NCBI RefSeq assembly: GCF_000340215.1
Contig: NW_006921538.1
Span: 3,980,320-4,044,319, forward strand
From: Pseudocercospora fijiensis CIRAD86
Taxonomy: Eukaryota; Ascomycota; Dothideomycetes; Mycosphaerellales; Mycosphaerellaceae
Direction of reading: 5' to 3'
Length of the DNA: 64,000 nucleotides
In this document: positions 12,501-25,709 of the stretch, piece after piece
Layout: each line of letters opens with the position of its first letter
How positions within the stretch are numbered: position 1 is the stretch's first letter
Made by a program: the position numbers and the translations under genes
The notes under the pieces: generated by a model
Database searches by the model: none
What the model was told of the DNA's origin: nothing
What the model saw: the letters and a program-made list of their open reading frames with translations, nothing else

Positions 12501-12680
12501 AAGGCAAGTTTCTAGGTTCTATACTAAGAAGACAAGTGCTCGAAGCGATAGCGAGTATAATACAACGACTACCTATACCTGCTATACAAGTTAAGGTAAT
12601 AATACTATCTTATATATCGTCGCCGGAGGCATTACTACCGGACGCGGGTCTACCCGAACTAACTAATTAGAGCGCAAGTC
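9570..12680 (+). pseudogene. B1 gag-protease polyprotein
   Basis: One frame (interrupted only by TAG/TAA) from a probable start at 9570, where ATA replaces ATG (ISSSSSENEH). A capsid-like region spans about 9830-10380 (IKRFKEGL, IREYRERD, LLLQGLPQPIAQRI). A CX2CX4HX4C zinc knuckle lies at 10683-10724: first and last Cys are intact, the second Cys and the His both read Tyr (TAT), exactly the RIP outcome. The retropepsin segment at about 12015-12040 reads AILNNSSE, so the catalytic Asp is Asn. LIILGRL follows at about 12220. RT is in another frame (beyond C1), so gag-PR and pol are separate ORFs. The true stop cannot be told from RIP stops. Confidence 0.8.
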
Positions 12681-12705
12681 TAATGCTACCCTAGGGGTGT
12701 TATTA
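12681..12705 (+). repeat. CCCCGGGG intercistronic element, copy 2 (gag-PR/pol boundary)
   Basis: Reads TAATGCTACCCTAGGGG then TGTTATT; the central CG has become TA, consistent with RIP. It lies where the gag-protease frame gives way to the RT frame, 16 bp before the C1 insertion. Confidence 0.65.
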
Positions 12706-12716
12706 CGAATCTAACG

Positions 12717-12721
12717 TTTTC
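12717..12721. repeat. Target-site duplication of C1, left copy (ttttc)
   Basis: ttttc immediately precedes the TATTACGATA end of C1 and recurs at 25898-25902. Five bp is usual for Ty3/gypsy integrase. Confidence 0.9.
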
Positions 12722-12909
12722 TATTACGATATAACACTATTGTATGTACGATAGTAGGCAGCGGTCACTATCGACCGCTGCGGTCGCTATTGCTACTAAT
12801 AGTAGGACTATTATATAGATAGCTTGCCTCGCGGCACCTTAGAGAATATATTAACTTTTGTACCGCATAACCGTTACGATACCTTCGTACTATAACCGTA
12901 TGCCTAGCA
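12722..12909 (+). repeat. C1 5' LTR (188 bp)
   Basis: Starts TATTACGATA (TG to TA presumed) and ends CCTAGCA. It differs from the 3' LTR only by transitions that I can see. Very short for a 13-kb element. Confidence 0.92.
12758..12781. repeat. Perfect 9-bp stem hairpin in the C LTR
   Basis: GCAGCGGTC, a 6-nt loop ACTATC, then GACCGCTGC. Present in all four C LTRs with transition damage in some; perfect also in the 40248-40435 copy. Confidence 0.7.
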
Positions 12910-12927
12910 ACTTAGTAGCTTCGCTTA
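12910..12927 (+). other. C1 putative primer-binding site
   Basis: ACTTAGTAGCTTCGCTTA directly follows the LTR. If the first TAG was TGG, a tRNA-3'-end type site starting at 12913 is possible; RIP makes this uncertain. Confidence 0.25.
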
Positions 12928-12951
12928 ACACTTAGTTAGCTTCTATACTAA

Positions 12952-15900
12952 CTACTAGTCCTCTACCCGAATCGACCCCGGTCGTTACGGCTACGACGAG
13001 AATCGACGCGATTAGCTACGGATCCTACCGATCTTCCGCTAATTACTACGATTCAACTCCTACCCGTTACGACGGTACCTATTCGATTTACTACCCTTCC
13101 GTACTATACCCTACCGACGCGCGAGCGCCTTATCGGCGATCCTATTAGTACCCCGAGGAGACAGTAGTAGTAGTTTCTACCTTTAGTAGCAATTGCCTAC
13201 TATACCTAGGTCTAGGGGTAGCCGCTTTCCCTAGGAGAACCTGCCCGATAAGCTACGCTCCTCTACCTTTAGTCGGTTCTCCGTTGTTGTCCTCCGTTTA
13301 GAGACTATCTCGCCTCTACCCTCTTACTAATAGTTTACCCGCTTGCCGTAGCTCCTTCGGACTCGCTTCTAACTCCGGTAGAAGCCTCGAAATTAGCTAA
13401 GCTAGCGGTTTAACCGCTGCCTTAGTACTGCAATCTCGGATTGCCGGATATAGAGCCCTATATCCTACGTATCTATTCCTATATTTAGAACTACGTCGAT
13501 TATAGCGAGAACTTCGCGACCTAGCTTAGGGTAAAGCACGGCCGAATCGACTTGCTTGCCTTATATGTTCTGCATTATTACCCGCTCGTAGGAAATCCGC
13601 CGCCTCTATAGGCTAAAATCGAGGAGCTCTACCTAGACGCCCTTAACGGTTATAACTTCCTAGGATAGTAGGTAGTAGATAAAGGAATCCTAACTAAATC
13701 GGTTAAGGAGCTTAAAGCCGCGCTCTTAACGGTACGCGATTTACGCTATTACCGTCAATTCTACCCGGAGATCTATCTACTACCTATAGTAGAGTAGCGC
13801 CTACTAGCCCGACTGCCTTAAGTCCTACCGCGGCCTACGGTTTCGCCTATTACTACGGTAGAAACAACCGTGCCGCCGGAATAGCGTCCCGGTTCGCCTA
13901 ATAGCTCGCTTGAATCGGTTTTCTTACGGAGGCTACTTAAGCTACGGTACCCGGCGGACGAGAATCCTTAGAAGCTAGGGGGGCCTCTATCTAAGACTTC
14001 CCCTAAGGAACCGTTAACCGGGCCTTCTGATCTATCGACGTCGCCGTTCTAGGACATCGGTCGTAGCTAATTGCCTCTAATAAACGACGGCCTCGCCGAC
14101 CCGTAGGCTAACGAGCCGCGTAGTCGTTTCTAATATCGTACCCTAGTAGACGCCTCGTAGATAACCGAGGAGATCGATAGGGCGAATATCGCTATATAGC
14201 AAAACCGTTAGCGTCGTAATTATCTTCGCGAATTAGCTAGACGGAGAGGAGTCTATCTTAACGAAGTCGTATTAGACTTTCTAATAGAATAGGCGATTTT
14301 ACCGCTATCGGCTACGCGTAAGCCAAGTCCGCCCTAGCCGAACCCGGGTTAATACGATTACTAGTAGAGGGCAGACGTATATATAAATGCCCGTAGGCAT
14401 AGCCGCTTACGTCGGGGCGGATTTACGCTAGGCGATCCGCCTAGCAATCCGCCTAGTAATCCTCCTAGCAATCTACCCGGAAATCCTCCCGACGATCCTC
14501 TACTACTGCTACCTAGTAACTTCGATCCGGGTAATTCCTCTCGTAAGCCGACGTAGGGTTAGCCTTTGCCCTTTCCGCTATTAGACTTATAGGGTCTACT
14601 ACGGGAAGGCAAGAAGCAACGCTAGAAACACCGTTAGTATAGGGATAATCCGAGTAAGAATAGATCTTTATCTAATAGTAAGGATTCGGACGACTCCGAT
14701 TAATCCTCGTCGGATAACGATAGCTCCTTAGATAGTAGTTATTATAGACACGCCCGCCGTCGCAGATACCGTTAGCATTATCGGGACTACGTCGCGGAAG
14801 CGCTAGTTTCTAAAGCGAGTTATATCTAGGGGTACTACGCCCGCCCCTAGCGGCTACGGTTCGATCTAGCGTATCTTAGGTTCTTCGATCCTCTACTTAG
14901 CGTTACGGATTACGGCGAGGGAGACTACGCCTTAGTCGGGAACAAGATAATATACCGTTCGGTATATGCTTTTATCGAAGCGGCTAAGGATTATACTTAT
15001 ATCGTAAGGCGAGAGACGGTTTATCTTAACCTCTCTCTTTACTTTCGAGGGGTAGCGCTTAGTTAGTATTATAGTTACCTTTCTAGCCGCAACCGAGTAA
15101 AGCTCCGCGGCGGATACGGTCTAAAGCGCTAGGAACGTTGTCTTAGTAAGAAATAGAAGGTCCCTCCGATAAAGGCGATAGATCTCCTCGATAAGTAACG
15201 CTACGACCGGTAGGATATCGCTTTAGGGCGTTTAGTAACGGACTTTATTGTTAAGACGGTACGACTCGCTAAGGATACCGGCGTACGGAAATCGAACCGG
15301 CTCTTAGAAGCTTACCGTTAAATAGACCCGCGCCTCTAATTAAATATAGACGAGCTAAATCGTCGTATAAAGGTTAATAAGTAGGTTACGTACTACGAGA
15401 AGTAGGCATTGATCTAGGAGTATATACTTTCGTCCTCGTCTAATCGTCGCTAAGACGCTACGACTAGGAACAATAGCCGCGCTAGTAAGGCTACCTAGTA
15501 GAACCGATACGAAGGGAACGCCTCTTATACTCTAGCGAGCTTCGCTCTAGTAAGAGCATCCCCTAACTACTAGAACCGCGATACCGACCGACCGAACCTA
15601 CTACGCCTTACTAATACCTATTAGTAGAATCGCCTACCTAACGCCCCTTAGTAGAATCGCCTGCCGCCGGTAGGAAATAGTAAAGGACCGTCGAAGGGTA
15701 GCAGCCCTACCTTCCTCCCGAAAGACCTAAAGCGAGTCGATTCGCGCCTATTTAATCGATAGGATAGAAAGCGTAACGATCGAGCTCGTAAGTAGGCTAA
15801 CTTTGCCGATAATAGTAAGAAAGTAGGCGATACCGTAAATAATACTAACTAAGCCGACGACGTCTATCGGGAGGATAGTTAGGAGGATAATAGGAGAACT

Positions 15901-18900
15901 AACGCGGATAATTATAGCTATTTTAGTAACGCCGGAGAAGACGCCGACTACTTTACCGACCTATACGACTCCGATCCGAGCTTAGGAGCTTACTTTGCGG
16001 GCGTAGGCGATCGCTCGCTATTAGCGTTAAACTCGGTACTATAGGCTAAAGCGTCCCTACTAGCGGCGATCTAACTATTTGCCTCTACGAAGTATACTTA
16101 TAAGGTCTATAGGCGGCGATTTAAGTTAGGCAACCTTCTATACTAGCATATTCGTAAGGAGTATATAGGGGCGACGACGCCTTCTACTATTATCGAACGC
16201 GTATCGGCAAACCCGGAAGTAATTTAGTCGAAGGCGCCTCCGTTAGCTTAGCAAGGTTACGTATTCCGGAATTAGTAATATATAACTTTCCCTCTTCGGT
16301 TGTTACTATCCGGTACGTCTATATAGGTCTGCCTAGATACCGGCTATACGCTTACTATTGCGGAAAAAGACTTCGTTTTAAGCTATTACCCGGACGTAGA
16401 GGTATATAAGCTACGCGAACCGATCGAAATCGGCGGTATTGCCGGCGCGTATCGCTCCGGGGAATACGTCGTATTAGATATGTTTGTCCTAGTAGCGAAG
16501 ACGGACGGTATAGTCTCCCTAGTACGAATAACTCGCGAGGTTTACCTAGTTCCTAAACTGAAGGCAAAAATCCTAGTCGGTATAGATACGATTACCCTAG
16601 AGGGAATAAAGATCGATGTTCCCGTACGGACGGTTACTATAGCTAGTTAGGACAACGCCCGCTTTAAAGTAGCCGTTAAGCGCAAGAAAGGGAAGTCGGT
16701 CTAGCGCCCCGTAAGGCTAGCGGAGGACGTAATATTAGCGCCGCGTACGGTCGCCCTCGCTCTAGTTAAGTACGGCGGCGACCTCCCTAAAGGCCGGGAT
16801 TTCATTCTTAACGCCGGTTTCTTAGTCTAGCTAACTAGTAATATATAGGGATTATCGTTACAAGCTCCGCTATTAGTAACGGCGTACAATTAGGTCGTAG
16901 ACGCTAATTTTTCTTATATATACATTCGTAACGATGCGACGACTCTAGTAACGATTCGAGCCGGACAGCTACTCGGTTTATTAAGTAATAGGACTATTGC
17001 TAGGGCCTACTATATCGACGTAGCCGACTACGGACTAACGGGATTAAGTCCTAACGCTTTTACGGCTATACGGGATATACTAAATGCATAGCGGGAACAC
17101 CGGTACGCGTTAGGCGTAACGATCTACGGTAACGATAACTAGGTAGACTAAATCGCTATAGCGGTCGAGCGGTACCTGGAGCTTTTTACGAATCGCTAAA
17201 CGGTAGTCGATATTCCCGAGCACGATTATATACCTATCCTAACCGTGCTAAATTACCTAGATCTGTTGCTGCCCCCCTATATAATTAACCTAGGTAAGAG
17301 GGATCGTAAAGTAGTAGACAAGATATATAACGACCTATACCGCTAGGGGAAGATGTAGTATACAACCGAGCCTACGCCCTTCGGCTTTCTAGTGTTTATC
17401 GTATAGAAGCGCGTTGCTAACGGTAAAGGTAGTATAATTAATAAGCCGCGGGCAGTAGTCGATATACGCGCCTTAAATAAGGTAACGATCCCCGACAGCT
17501 ATTAGATACCGCTCTAGGCAGATCTCTTTATATAGTTAGTAGGGTGCTAGTATATTAGCACTATAGACTGTCTAACCTTCTTCTACTAATAGGGCGTAAA
17601 GCCGGAGGATCGTTACAAATTAACGATTAATACTTATCGTAGCTAGGAATAGTATAAGGTCGCTATTATAGGATATTCGAATAGTATCTAATTCGTATAG
17701 CGGAAGCTAGATTAGATCCTTCGCGACTGTCGTAGCTTTGCGCGAGCTTATATCGACGATATCGTAGTATTTTCGAAGACGTTGCCTAAGTATCTCGATT
17801 ATCTAGAAGCGGTCTTCTAGAGGTTAGACGCCGTAAGGATTAGCATTAGTCCGAAGAAGACTTTCTTAGGCTTCCCCTCTACGACCCTTTTAGGTTAGTA
17901 TATTAGCGGCCTCGGTCTAGCTACGAGTAAAGAGAAAATCGTAGCGATTACCTTACTTTAGTTCCCGGAGAACGTATAGAAGCTAGAGCATTATCTCGGT
18001 CTAACCAATTAGTTGCGGCAACACATCCTATACTACGTATAGATAGCGGCGCCTCTATAGGCGGAGAAGATACGCTTATTAAAAGGGGCGCTAGTTACCG
18101 GCAATAGTCGTCGCTAGCACGTCGCCGTTACGACGCTAGGTAAGAACGATTAGTACCGCGACGAGCTAGTAAAAGCGTTCCGCTTATTATAATCGATGTT
18201 CTAAGAGCCCTCCTTCCTATACTATTTCGACCCTAACCGTCGCTTATACGCTAATATAGATTCCTCTAAAGAGTTTAGCTATAGCGCGGTGCTCTACTAT
18301 ATCGATAGGGACCTAGACCCTATTCTATCTAAGGGAAAGGCGCAGTTGTTTCCTTATTATAAGGTTCAGCCTATTTTGTTCTTAAGCCGAGGCCTAACTT
18401 AGGCAGAGATACGATATTAGCCGATAGAGCTCGAATACTCGGGAATCGTATAGATAGTAAAGAAGGTAGGCTATTTAATGCATACTTTATCGAGGCCGAC
18501 GACTATCTTTATAGACTACTATACCGCGGTCGGTCTTACTAACTCGGTGTCGATAACTACGACTACCGATATAGGCAAGTAGAACCTAAAATTAGTAAGG
18601 GTATCGATATTCCTTTCCTAATATCGAGTCGATATAGTTTACCGTCTAGGGCGGATATACCTAGTTCTAGACGCCCTTAGTCGACTTCTAGGGGATACGG
18701 AGTCGCCTAAGCTAACGCCGGACGAGGAGAACTTAGACCCGCTCTCTTACTATACCGACGCTACGCTCTCTTCGGCTAATCTAGAGGAAGTAGCCTACTT
18801 CTATACGATATTAGTAGAGCTAGATCCGGATTTCCGACGTCGGTTAAACCGAGCGTACGATAATAACGAACATTAGTCTAGGGTTTTGCGACTAGTTCGA

Positions 18901-20595
18901 CAAGCGTAGGCGCGGAATACTTTAGAGCGTCTCTATTCGGAGGGAGCTAATATACCTTCGGTAACGAAAACGCTAGTTCGGTATAAGGGTAGCAAAAATC
19001 CGGACCTATTCGTAGGTAATAAGTTTAATAGTCCGCTAGGTATTCGATTCTTCGAGAGGGACGGCCTCTTGTATTTCCGTAACTAATCTTTAGGGCGTAA
19101 GCGACTCTATATCCCTCGAGCCTTAATAGGCGAGATCTTCGAGTAGGCTTACGATAACCGTTGCTACTAAGGCTTTTAGCGCGTCTTCGACCGTATTTAA
19201 GCTTCCTTCTTTATATATCGACTCGCTCGCTACCTTCGCCTCTATTTAGATTATTGTTACTAGTGTCTCCTTTTACGCACCCCCCGACACGCTCCTTACG
19301 GCGAACTTTACCCGATCTAGAATACGGAGGGCCTATACTATACTATAACGATAGATCTCGTAACCGCCTTACTAGTTACGACCGATAGATTTAATACACT
19401 ATATACGATTACTTGTAAGACGTCTAAGCGGGTAGCAGTCGTCCTAGGCAAAGAGGACTAGAAGGCCTACGACTAGGGCATCGCTTTAATCGATAGGCTT
19501 TGCTTAATAGATATAAGTATGCCGGTAGTGCTTATCGCTAATCGTAATCCTCGCTAGCTAAGCGACTTCTTTAAGGGCGTTTTCTCGCGCCTACGTACGA
19601 AGCTAGCTACGTCTACGGCCTACTACCCTTAAACCGATAGTTAATCCGAGCGAACTAACTAAACGGTCGAGACGGCGATTCGTTACTAGTTAGCGGATTA
19701 TCCTAGCAAGGATTAGACGACGTTTATCCTACAGCTATAGGCTACGCTTAACAACTCCCGTAATACGACTACCGGTTAGTCGCCGAACGAGGTTGCTACG
19801 GGCGTAAAGACGAATCTCGACTCGCTCGATATACTATACGACTATCCGTATAATAGGGCGGTAGCGCGTAGCCGTATCTAGAAGGAAGTCTAGGACGCGA
19901 TTACTTAGGCGAACGTAAAAATGAAAGAACGGTATAATAGCAAGTATAAGCCCCTATTCCTTAAGCTAGGTAACTGTATTATACTTCGCCTATACCGTAG
20001 TTACGAAGTGCTAGGTTAGTCGTATAAGTTTAGCTACCGTTTTAAAGGGCCTTTTACGGTTCTCGAGAAGGTCGGACGACTAGCCTACCGTCTCGAGTTG
20101 CCGCTATTAATGCGTATCTATCCGGTAATATCGGTTTCGTAGTTAGAAAAAGCTTTTAAAGACCTAGATCCTTTTAAGAGAACTATTAATTACGAGCCCC
20201 CGCCCGTCGTAGCTAAGGACGGTCTAGGTTCTAGCGACGAGGGCGACTCTTACGAAATCGAGCGCTTTCTCGGGCGACGGACCGTCGTCCGAAGAGGCTA
20301 GCCCGTTCTCTAATACCTAGTAAAGTAGAAAGGGTATAGGAGCGCCTATAATATATAGTATAATATCGACGACTTAACGAGCGCGGACGATCTTCGTAAA
20401 ATCTACGATAACGTATACCCTCTAGAGGAGGCACCGCTATCCTATACCCTCCGTAGGGTAGTAAAGCGGACGAGAGCTCGCTAGCCTTTTTTAGAGGTTG
20501 CTAGCTCCGCCGATAAAGGCGAGGCCAGACAATCCCTCGCAGTTCGTCGCAAATCGATACGACTCCGCGGCGCGACTCCTCCTTCGGAGTCGTAA
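12952..20595 (+). pseudogene. C1 gag-pol polyprotein with chromodomain
   Basis: A single frame, interrupted only by TAG/TAA, from Gag to chromodomain. Gag has a Pro/Asn repeat (PPSNPPSNPPSN, about 14425-14510) and a Ser/Asp-rich basic stretch. Protease shows DTG at 16336-16344. RT shows AVVDIRALNK (about 17455) and the catalytic YIDDIVVFS (17749-17775). RNase H shows IDSSKEFSYSAV (about 18260). Integrase shows YCYQC, the first Asp in TIDLVTA (19354-19356), then ANRNP at 19537-19551 where the second catalytic Asp is Asn, then SERTNQTVE (about 19640). A chromodomain follows at about 20257-20400 (YEIERFLGRR, YLVK-KGY). The start is uncertain: another frame is open at the extreme N-terminus (ASILTTSPLP). 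Related fungal elements share the AVVDIRGLNK/YIDDIVIFS type of RT. Confidence 0.88.
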
Positions 20596-20597
20596 TC

Positions 20598-23500
20598 CGC
20601 CTAGGCGTACCCTTATATCGTTATCGTAACTACGTTACTTAGGCAACCGTTATACGTAGACGCGGGCTATCCCTTATTTAGTATCGATCTTTCTAAACGA
20701 TAAGAGAGCTTTCTATTAATTACCGACGACGAATAGAAACGGCCTTCGAGCGCGATAACCGCGTCCGTCGTAGGGAACGTAAAGTAGTAGCTTTTTAGTA
20801 AAAATTTCTATAGTACCGATCGCGATATAAGCGCCTAAACGTTATATTATTCGAGGCGGAGTTATAGCGCGCGTCTCGCCTATACCGTAAGGCCGATACG
20901 CTCGACCTCCTCTAAGGAGCGATAGCTAAGGAATATCGTAGAAGCGAGGATCGAGACCCTTAGGATACCGCGATAGGGAATAGTAAGATTAACGCTCCTC
21001 GCGGGGAACCGCTACTATTAGACGGTCTAGGATCGGCCGGACAGTCCTTGTTTATTACCGGCTCGACGCCTACGCCTAAGCTAGAGAGTAAAGCAAGCAA
21101 TAAGGATATAGTATTAGATACTACGGTTAAGAATTATACGGCCGCGCCTAAGCTAGAGGACCTAACGGACGAGGCGAATATAGTATTAGATACTACGGTC
21201 GAGAGTCGTACGGCCGCGCCGGAGCTAGAGAATATAACGGATAAGGAGGATATAGTATTAGACGAAACGGTCGAGAATCGTATAGCCGCGCCGGAGCCTA
21301 GGGCTATAACGAGTAGAGAGGATACAGCCTTAGATACCCCGATCGAGATTCCTACGCTCGCGGCTAAGCTTAAGAAGGTAACGAACGGAAAGGATATAGC
21401 GCCTAGCGCTACGGTCGAGATACGTACGGCTACGCCTAAGCTAGAGGATATAGAGAACTCGATAAAGGATTCGGTAGGTAGAGAAGACGTAATAGCGGAT
21501 TAGATCGGCGAGTATCGTAGAGAGATAGATAACGCTACGCTTAACCCGTAATAAACGCGACTAGAGGAATACGGTATTAACCTAGCGTAGACGTTAGAGG
21601 GCTTTACGATCCTCGCTACGGCGGAAGGCAATCTTCGATAGACCTTTCGTAAGGCGCTATCGCTTATTTCTACTAACGGTAGTTTAAGTACCGGCGAGGT
21701 TTAGGCGGTATTAAGCTACGCTACTAAGAATAGATATATACGGCCTTTCCTAATATTTACCGAGGACGGATTAGATATAGAATTGTACTACGCATTAACG
21801 GACTCCGGCCGACAACTGTTATAGCGATACGTACCGTTATTCTTAGGCTGTAGTCGCATTAACGATACGCTAATAGCGAGCTTAGTACCGTTGCCCTCGG
21901 CTAATAATATAGACAGATCCGATTTCGACTTACTCGAGGTAATAGCTCGCCCGCAATCGTAGGGGACGCCGGGTAGCGAGTTTAGTACTATATAGCGTTA
22001 GACTATTGCTAGCCTATCGATAGTGCTTCCGAATCTAGACTATCCGCTCTCTAATATTAGACGATTTTCCTTTCTAAAATATTACGTACCGGCGGTTATC
22101 GCGGTAGTCAATCTAGATTACGTTTTCGATAGGAAGTCGTTTATATAGGCGGTTACGGCGCTTACTACGAAGAAGAAATAGTTAGCGGAGCTAGCGAAGG
22201 CGTTGCTAGGCGAGGGCCGATAGACGGGCCGAGCGCTCTATAAGGCTATAGCCGACTACTTTATCGATAACGACGACCCTCCGCCGTACTATTTAGGTAA
22301 ATAGGAGTTTGTTTAGAAGGGCAAAGCGTTATAGGTCGAGATCCTAGAGGCCGAGAAGCTATAGGACATCGTACCGGGCTTCTTTGCCTTTTACTAAGAC
22401 GCCGCTGCCTACGCGTTTAGTAGCCCGGCTAACGGTACGGAAAGCGGCCCGATTAATCCCGTTAGCGCGTAGCCTCTTAATACGCCTTTAGCTTTAGAAT
22501 CGGCACTACCGTTAATAATACCCGTAAATCGACCGGCTTTACTAGAATTACTATCTCCGCTAGCGCGTATACTTCCTAATTTACCGCTACTATAGGCAAC
22601 CGCCTCCCTAACGTAGGCGCCGAGTAACGGCTCGCTATAAGCGCCCGTACTAGCTCCTCCTAAGCTCCTAGCTACTCCGATCGAGTCGGTTTTTAAGGAA
22701 CCTCCGGTCCTATCCCCTAAAGAACTTAAGTTCGAGCGGTAGCGGCTTCGAGGCTAGCGCGCGCGCTAGACTTTAATTAATAAGCGTCTCCTTCGCGCTA
22801 ACGAGACGCCCGAACAAGCTATAATCCGGTAGTGCGTAGAGTACGAGGACTATAATAAGAAAGTCGATACGCTAATCGCCGCTAATCCTATAGAGCGTAA
22901 TAAGAATAGAGACGTACGCTTTATCTAGGCCGCGAAGCTCGTACGCAACGCTTACGCTAAGGACGCTAACGGTCGGCTGCCTAATCTTTTTCGCCTACGT
23001 CCGCGTAAGCGAATAGTCGAATACTATTTAGTAAGGCTTTAGTATTACCTATATTATCTATACCTTATAGCTAGCGATCGGCGCTTCTAGATTCTACGCG
23101 AATTGCATTAGTATATAGGCAAGCTAGTTACCGATTTTGAAAACCTACTCTTTACGCAACCGTACTTCTTCCGAATCGTAAACGACGATCTCGCCCGTAA
23201 ATACTCTATCTTTAGGACCGACCTCTACTTAGACGGTTACGATACGTAGTAGGAGATTTACGCGATTCGCTTTAGCGAGTACGTAGCGCTTATAACGGCG
23301 GGCGAATTAAAGGAGCTTCCTAACCTAGCTAACCTCGATACGAATTTTCTACTAACTATTACTTTCTACTACGCGAAGTTGTAGTACCGACTCTTAGTAA
23401 ACATTACCCGCTTACGCGAGAACTTCCTTAGCTTAAGCACCTATACCGGCGACCTACGATTCTAGCTAGTACCGTCTCTAATCCGTAATAGAGCCGTCGG

Positions 23501-25700
23501 TCTTATAGTACGCGCTATCTTACACTTCCTATAGACGGTCGACCTCGTATAAGAGTAGTTCTACCGCTTCGTCCTAAAAGAACATCGCGATAGTATTATA
23601 GTAGGCGGTTACCTAGTCCTATATAAGCGTAGCGAGAACGGTAAGGACGTATCCTACCGTAACTACGGTAAGGAATACCTAAAGATAGGTAAGCGACCTA
23701 TTAGCGAATACGTCGGAGCGACGAAGTATTATAAGATCGACCTAACTACCTACGGCGAAGTCTAATTCTTATAGATAGTAGCTACCGGACGACTCTCGAT
23801 AGTGCGCCTACCTCTACTAGACTCCTAGCTTAAGGACTATACAGTTTAGCTACTACTAATCGGTATAGAACTTAGTGCCTAGTCGGCTATATAGCTCTAT
23901 AAGTAGTACGAGTCGTCCCTTAATTTTAGTAGTCTGCCCTACCTATACCGTCGCAACCTAGGTCGCCTAGCTATTACCTAGGACGTCGTCGCTTATACCT
24001 AGCGGTATATTACAGTCCGTAATGCATATACGCTTCGCGGCGAGGGCTATATATCCGCCCTCTATACTAATAAGGCGCTTACGGACACTAAGGCTACTAA
24101 TGCGTCGCATACGGAATAGTACGCTTAGCTTACTAGTAGCGGTCGCTACTAGAACGGTACCTATACCGCTAATAAGGGTAAAGGTATACCTCTACTGCTC
24201 CTTAACCGTTAATGCCTAGTAGACTTTAGCCTAGTCTACTAGCTAACTTAGATCGATCCGGTATACGCCTTATCTACCTTTATCGCCTATATCTAGACGC
24301 TTAAGGACGGCGCTATCCCTAATAGATTAGAGCCCGCGCTAACGCTATAGTTCTACAATTTGCCGAAGACGGCCTCTACCGATCTAGTCTTCGATCCTTT
24401 AAATATATAGGAGCGTATTATATAGGGCAATACTATTTTTAAGTACGATAAGATAGTAACGAATAAGAATTACTAGTAGTATAATATCGACTATACTTAG
24501 GATCCTATAGATATATTCCTAGTACCGTTACCTAACTACTCGCTAGACGAGACCGACCTTACTAACGCGCACCTTTTCGGTAAAATTATCCCTCTAGAGC
24601 TCGCAACTCGGGCTAAGCCGGTTGCTCCGCTAACTAAGGCGATCTAGCTAAATTCCTCGCGCGCGTTACTATCGACTAAGTTAAACACTCGCTAGAAGCT
24701 AACCGCTAGCCCGTTCTTAGCGCCTCGCCTACCGTCGAAGATGCCGCTACTATCTAACCTATTCTCTACGCCTACGAAGGCTCTAGTTACGGCTTAGCTA
24801 CTACCGCCTAATAATACGGTTGCGTAGCTATAGTACAAGCTCCTATCGCTTCCGATACGCTTACTACCTTTGCCCGCCTTATAGGAAAATACTATAGGCG
24901 CCTACGGACAATACTAATATAATACGACGGCAATTAGTATACGTACGCTTAATTTATAAGCTCTCTACTATATACGCTAGTCCGAGTTAGTAGCAATCGA
25001 GGTATACTAGCTATAATAGATACTAGCTAAGGCGTAGATCCGCGAAGCAACTAAGCGCTAGATAGCCTAGTAGTATCGTCTTTCCGCTACGGTCTTAAAG
25101 GAGTCGCTTACGCTATCGCTAACCTATCTTTACTACGATTTCTTACGCGTCGCGCTGTAATAGGTAATCCCTATACTATACCTAATTAACGAGGACGCTT
25201 TTAAGCTGCTCGGCGGCGTATAAGGCAATACTACTAAGGATAAGATCGCAAAGCTTAACGTATAGATAACCGACTACTTTAAGCTATACGGTGCTATACG
25301 CGACGCCGATACGCTACTATTACTAGGTGCCGACTTCCCTAATATCCCTATCGATTAGTTAGACCGCGCTACTACTATAGCGGACGCAGTTAATACCTCG
25401 CTATCCGATAATAAGACTATAAAGACCGTCGCGCCTTAGCCGTAGCTAAAGGCGGTTTAGACTATACCGACTAGCTTACGCGACGCTCTTCGTAACCGTC
25501 GCAATAAGCAAGTATAAGACCGACGCAGTTATTACTAGAGAGACACGATTCTGTACCTAGCATTACCGTTCTAGTATACTGTTTAGGCTTAGCCTTTATG
25601 CGACGCTATTACGCTCTTTTGCCTTAAACCTTCCTACGGTACGGCCTACTAAGGACCTTTGTTTTAGGACACTATAGACAGTACCGACCTTTTTTATAGA
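20598..25700 (+). pseudogene. C1 ORF3, about 1,700 codons, unknown function
   Basis: I do not recognise this protein. The frame differs from gag-pol and runs from about 20600 to the purine tract with only TAG/TAA interruptions, so it was once a genuine coding region. In order: a basic, helical N-terminus (YRRRIETAFERDNRVRRRE, about 20715-20770), five acidic 25-residue repeats (about 21090-21440), a long middle part (DGLDIELYYALTDSGRQ), a Pro-rich linker (about 22440-22700), a basic stretch (RLRANETPEQA, about 22790), and a large alpha-helical region (about 22980-23760) including SYRNYGKEYLKIGKRPISEY. It ends with a less structured tail. No catalytic motif, signal peptide or clear membrane span is visible. 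The same frame is preserved in C2. Confidence 0.6.
21090..21440 (+). repeat. Five degenerate ~75-bp repeats inside C ORF3
   Basis: Each unit encodes about 25 residues of the form (D)IVLDTTVxxxTAAPxLExxT. The unit starts lie near 21099, 21177, 21252, 21327 and 21402. Also present in C2 at about 31717-32067. Confidence 0.75.
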
Positions 25701-25709
25701 GAGGGAGGC
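25698..25709 (+). other. C1 polypurine tract
   Basis: AGAGAGGGAGGC lies immediately 5' of the 3' LTR, the expected site of the plus-strand primer. The C2 counterpart is a longer purine run on the minus strand (27448-27470). Confidence 0.75.

Noticed and set aside
14425..14510. Possible CRISPR or minisatellite
   Set aside because: Short codon-scale repeats coding a Pro/Asn-rich Gag segment; no spacer-repeat structure.
19161..19388. 75-codon frame, repeated at 33769-33996 on the other strand
   Set aside because: Out-of-frame shadow of the C integrase zinc-finger region, appearing twice because C is present twice.
21048..21503. 151-codon open frame as a standalone gene
   Set aside because: It is the best-preserved stretch of the much larger C ORF3; the same frame continues on both sides apart from TAG/TAA codons.
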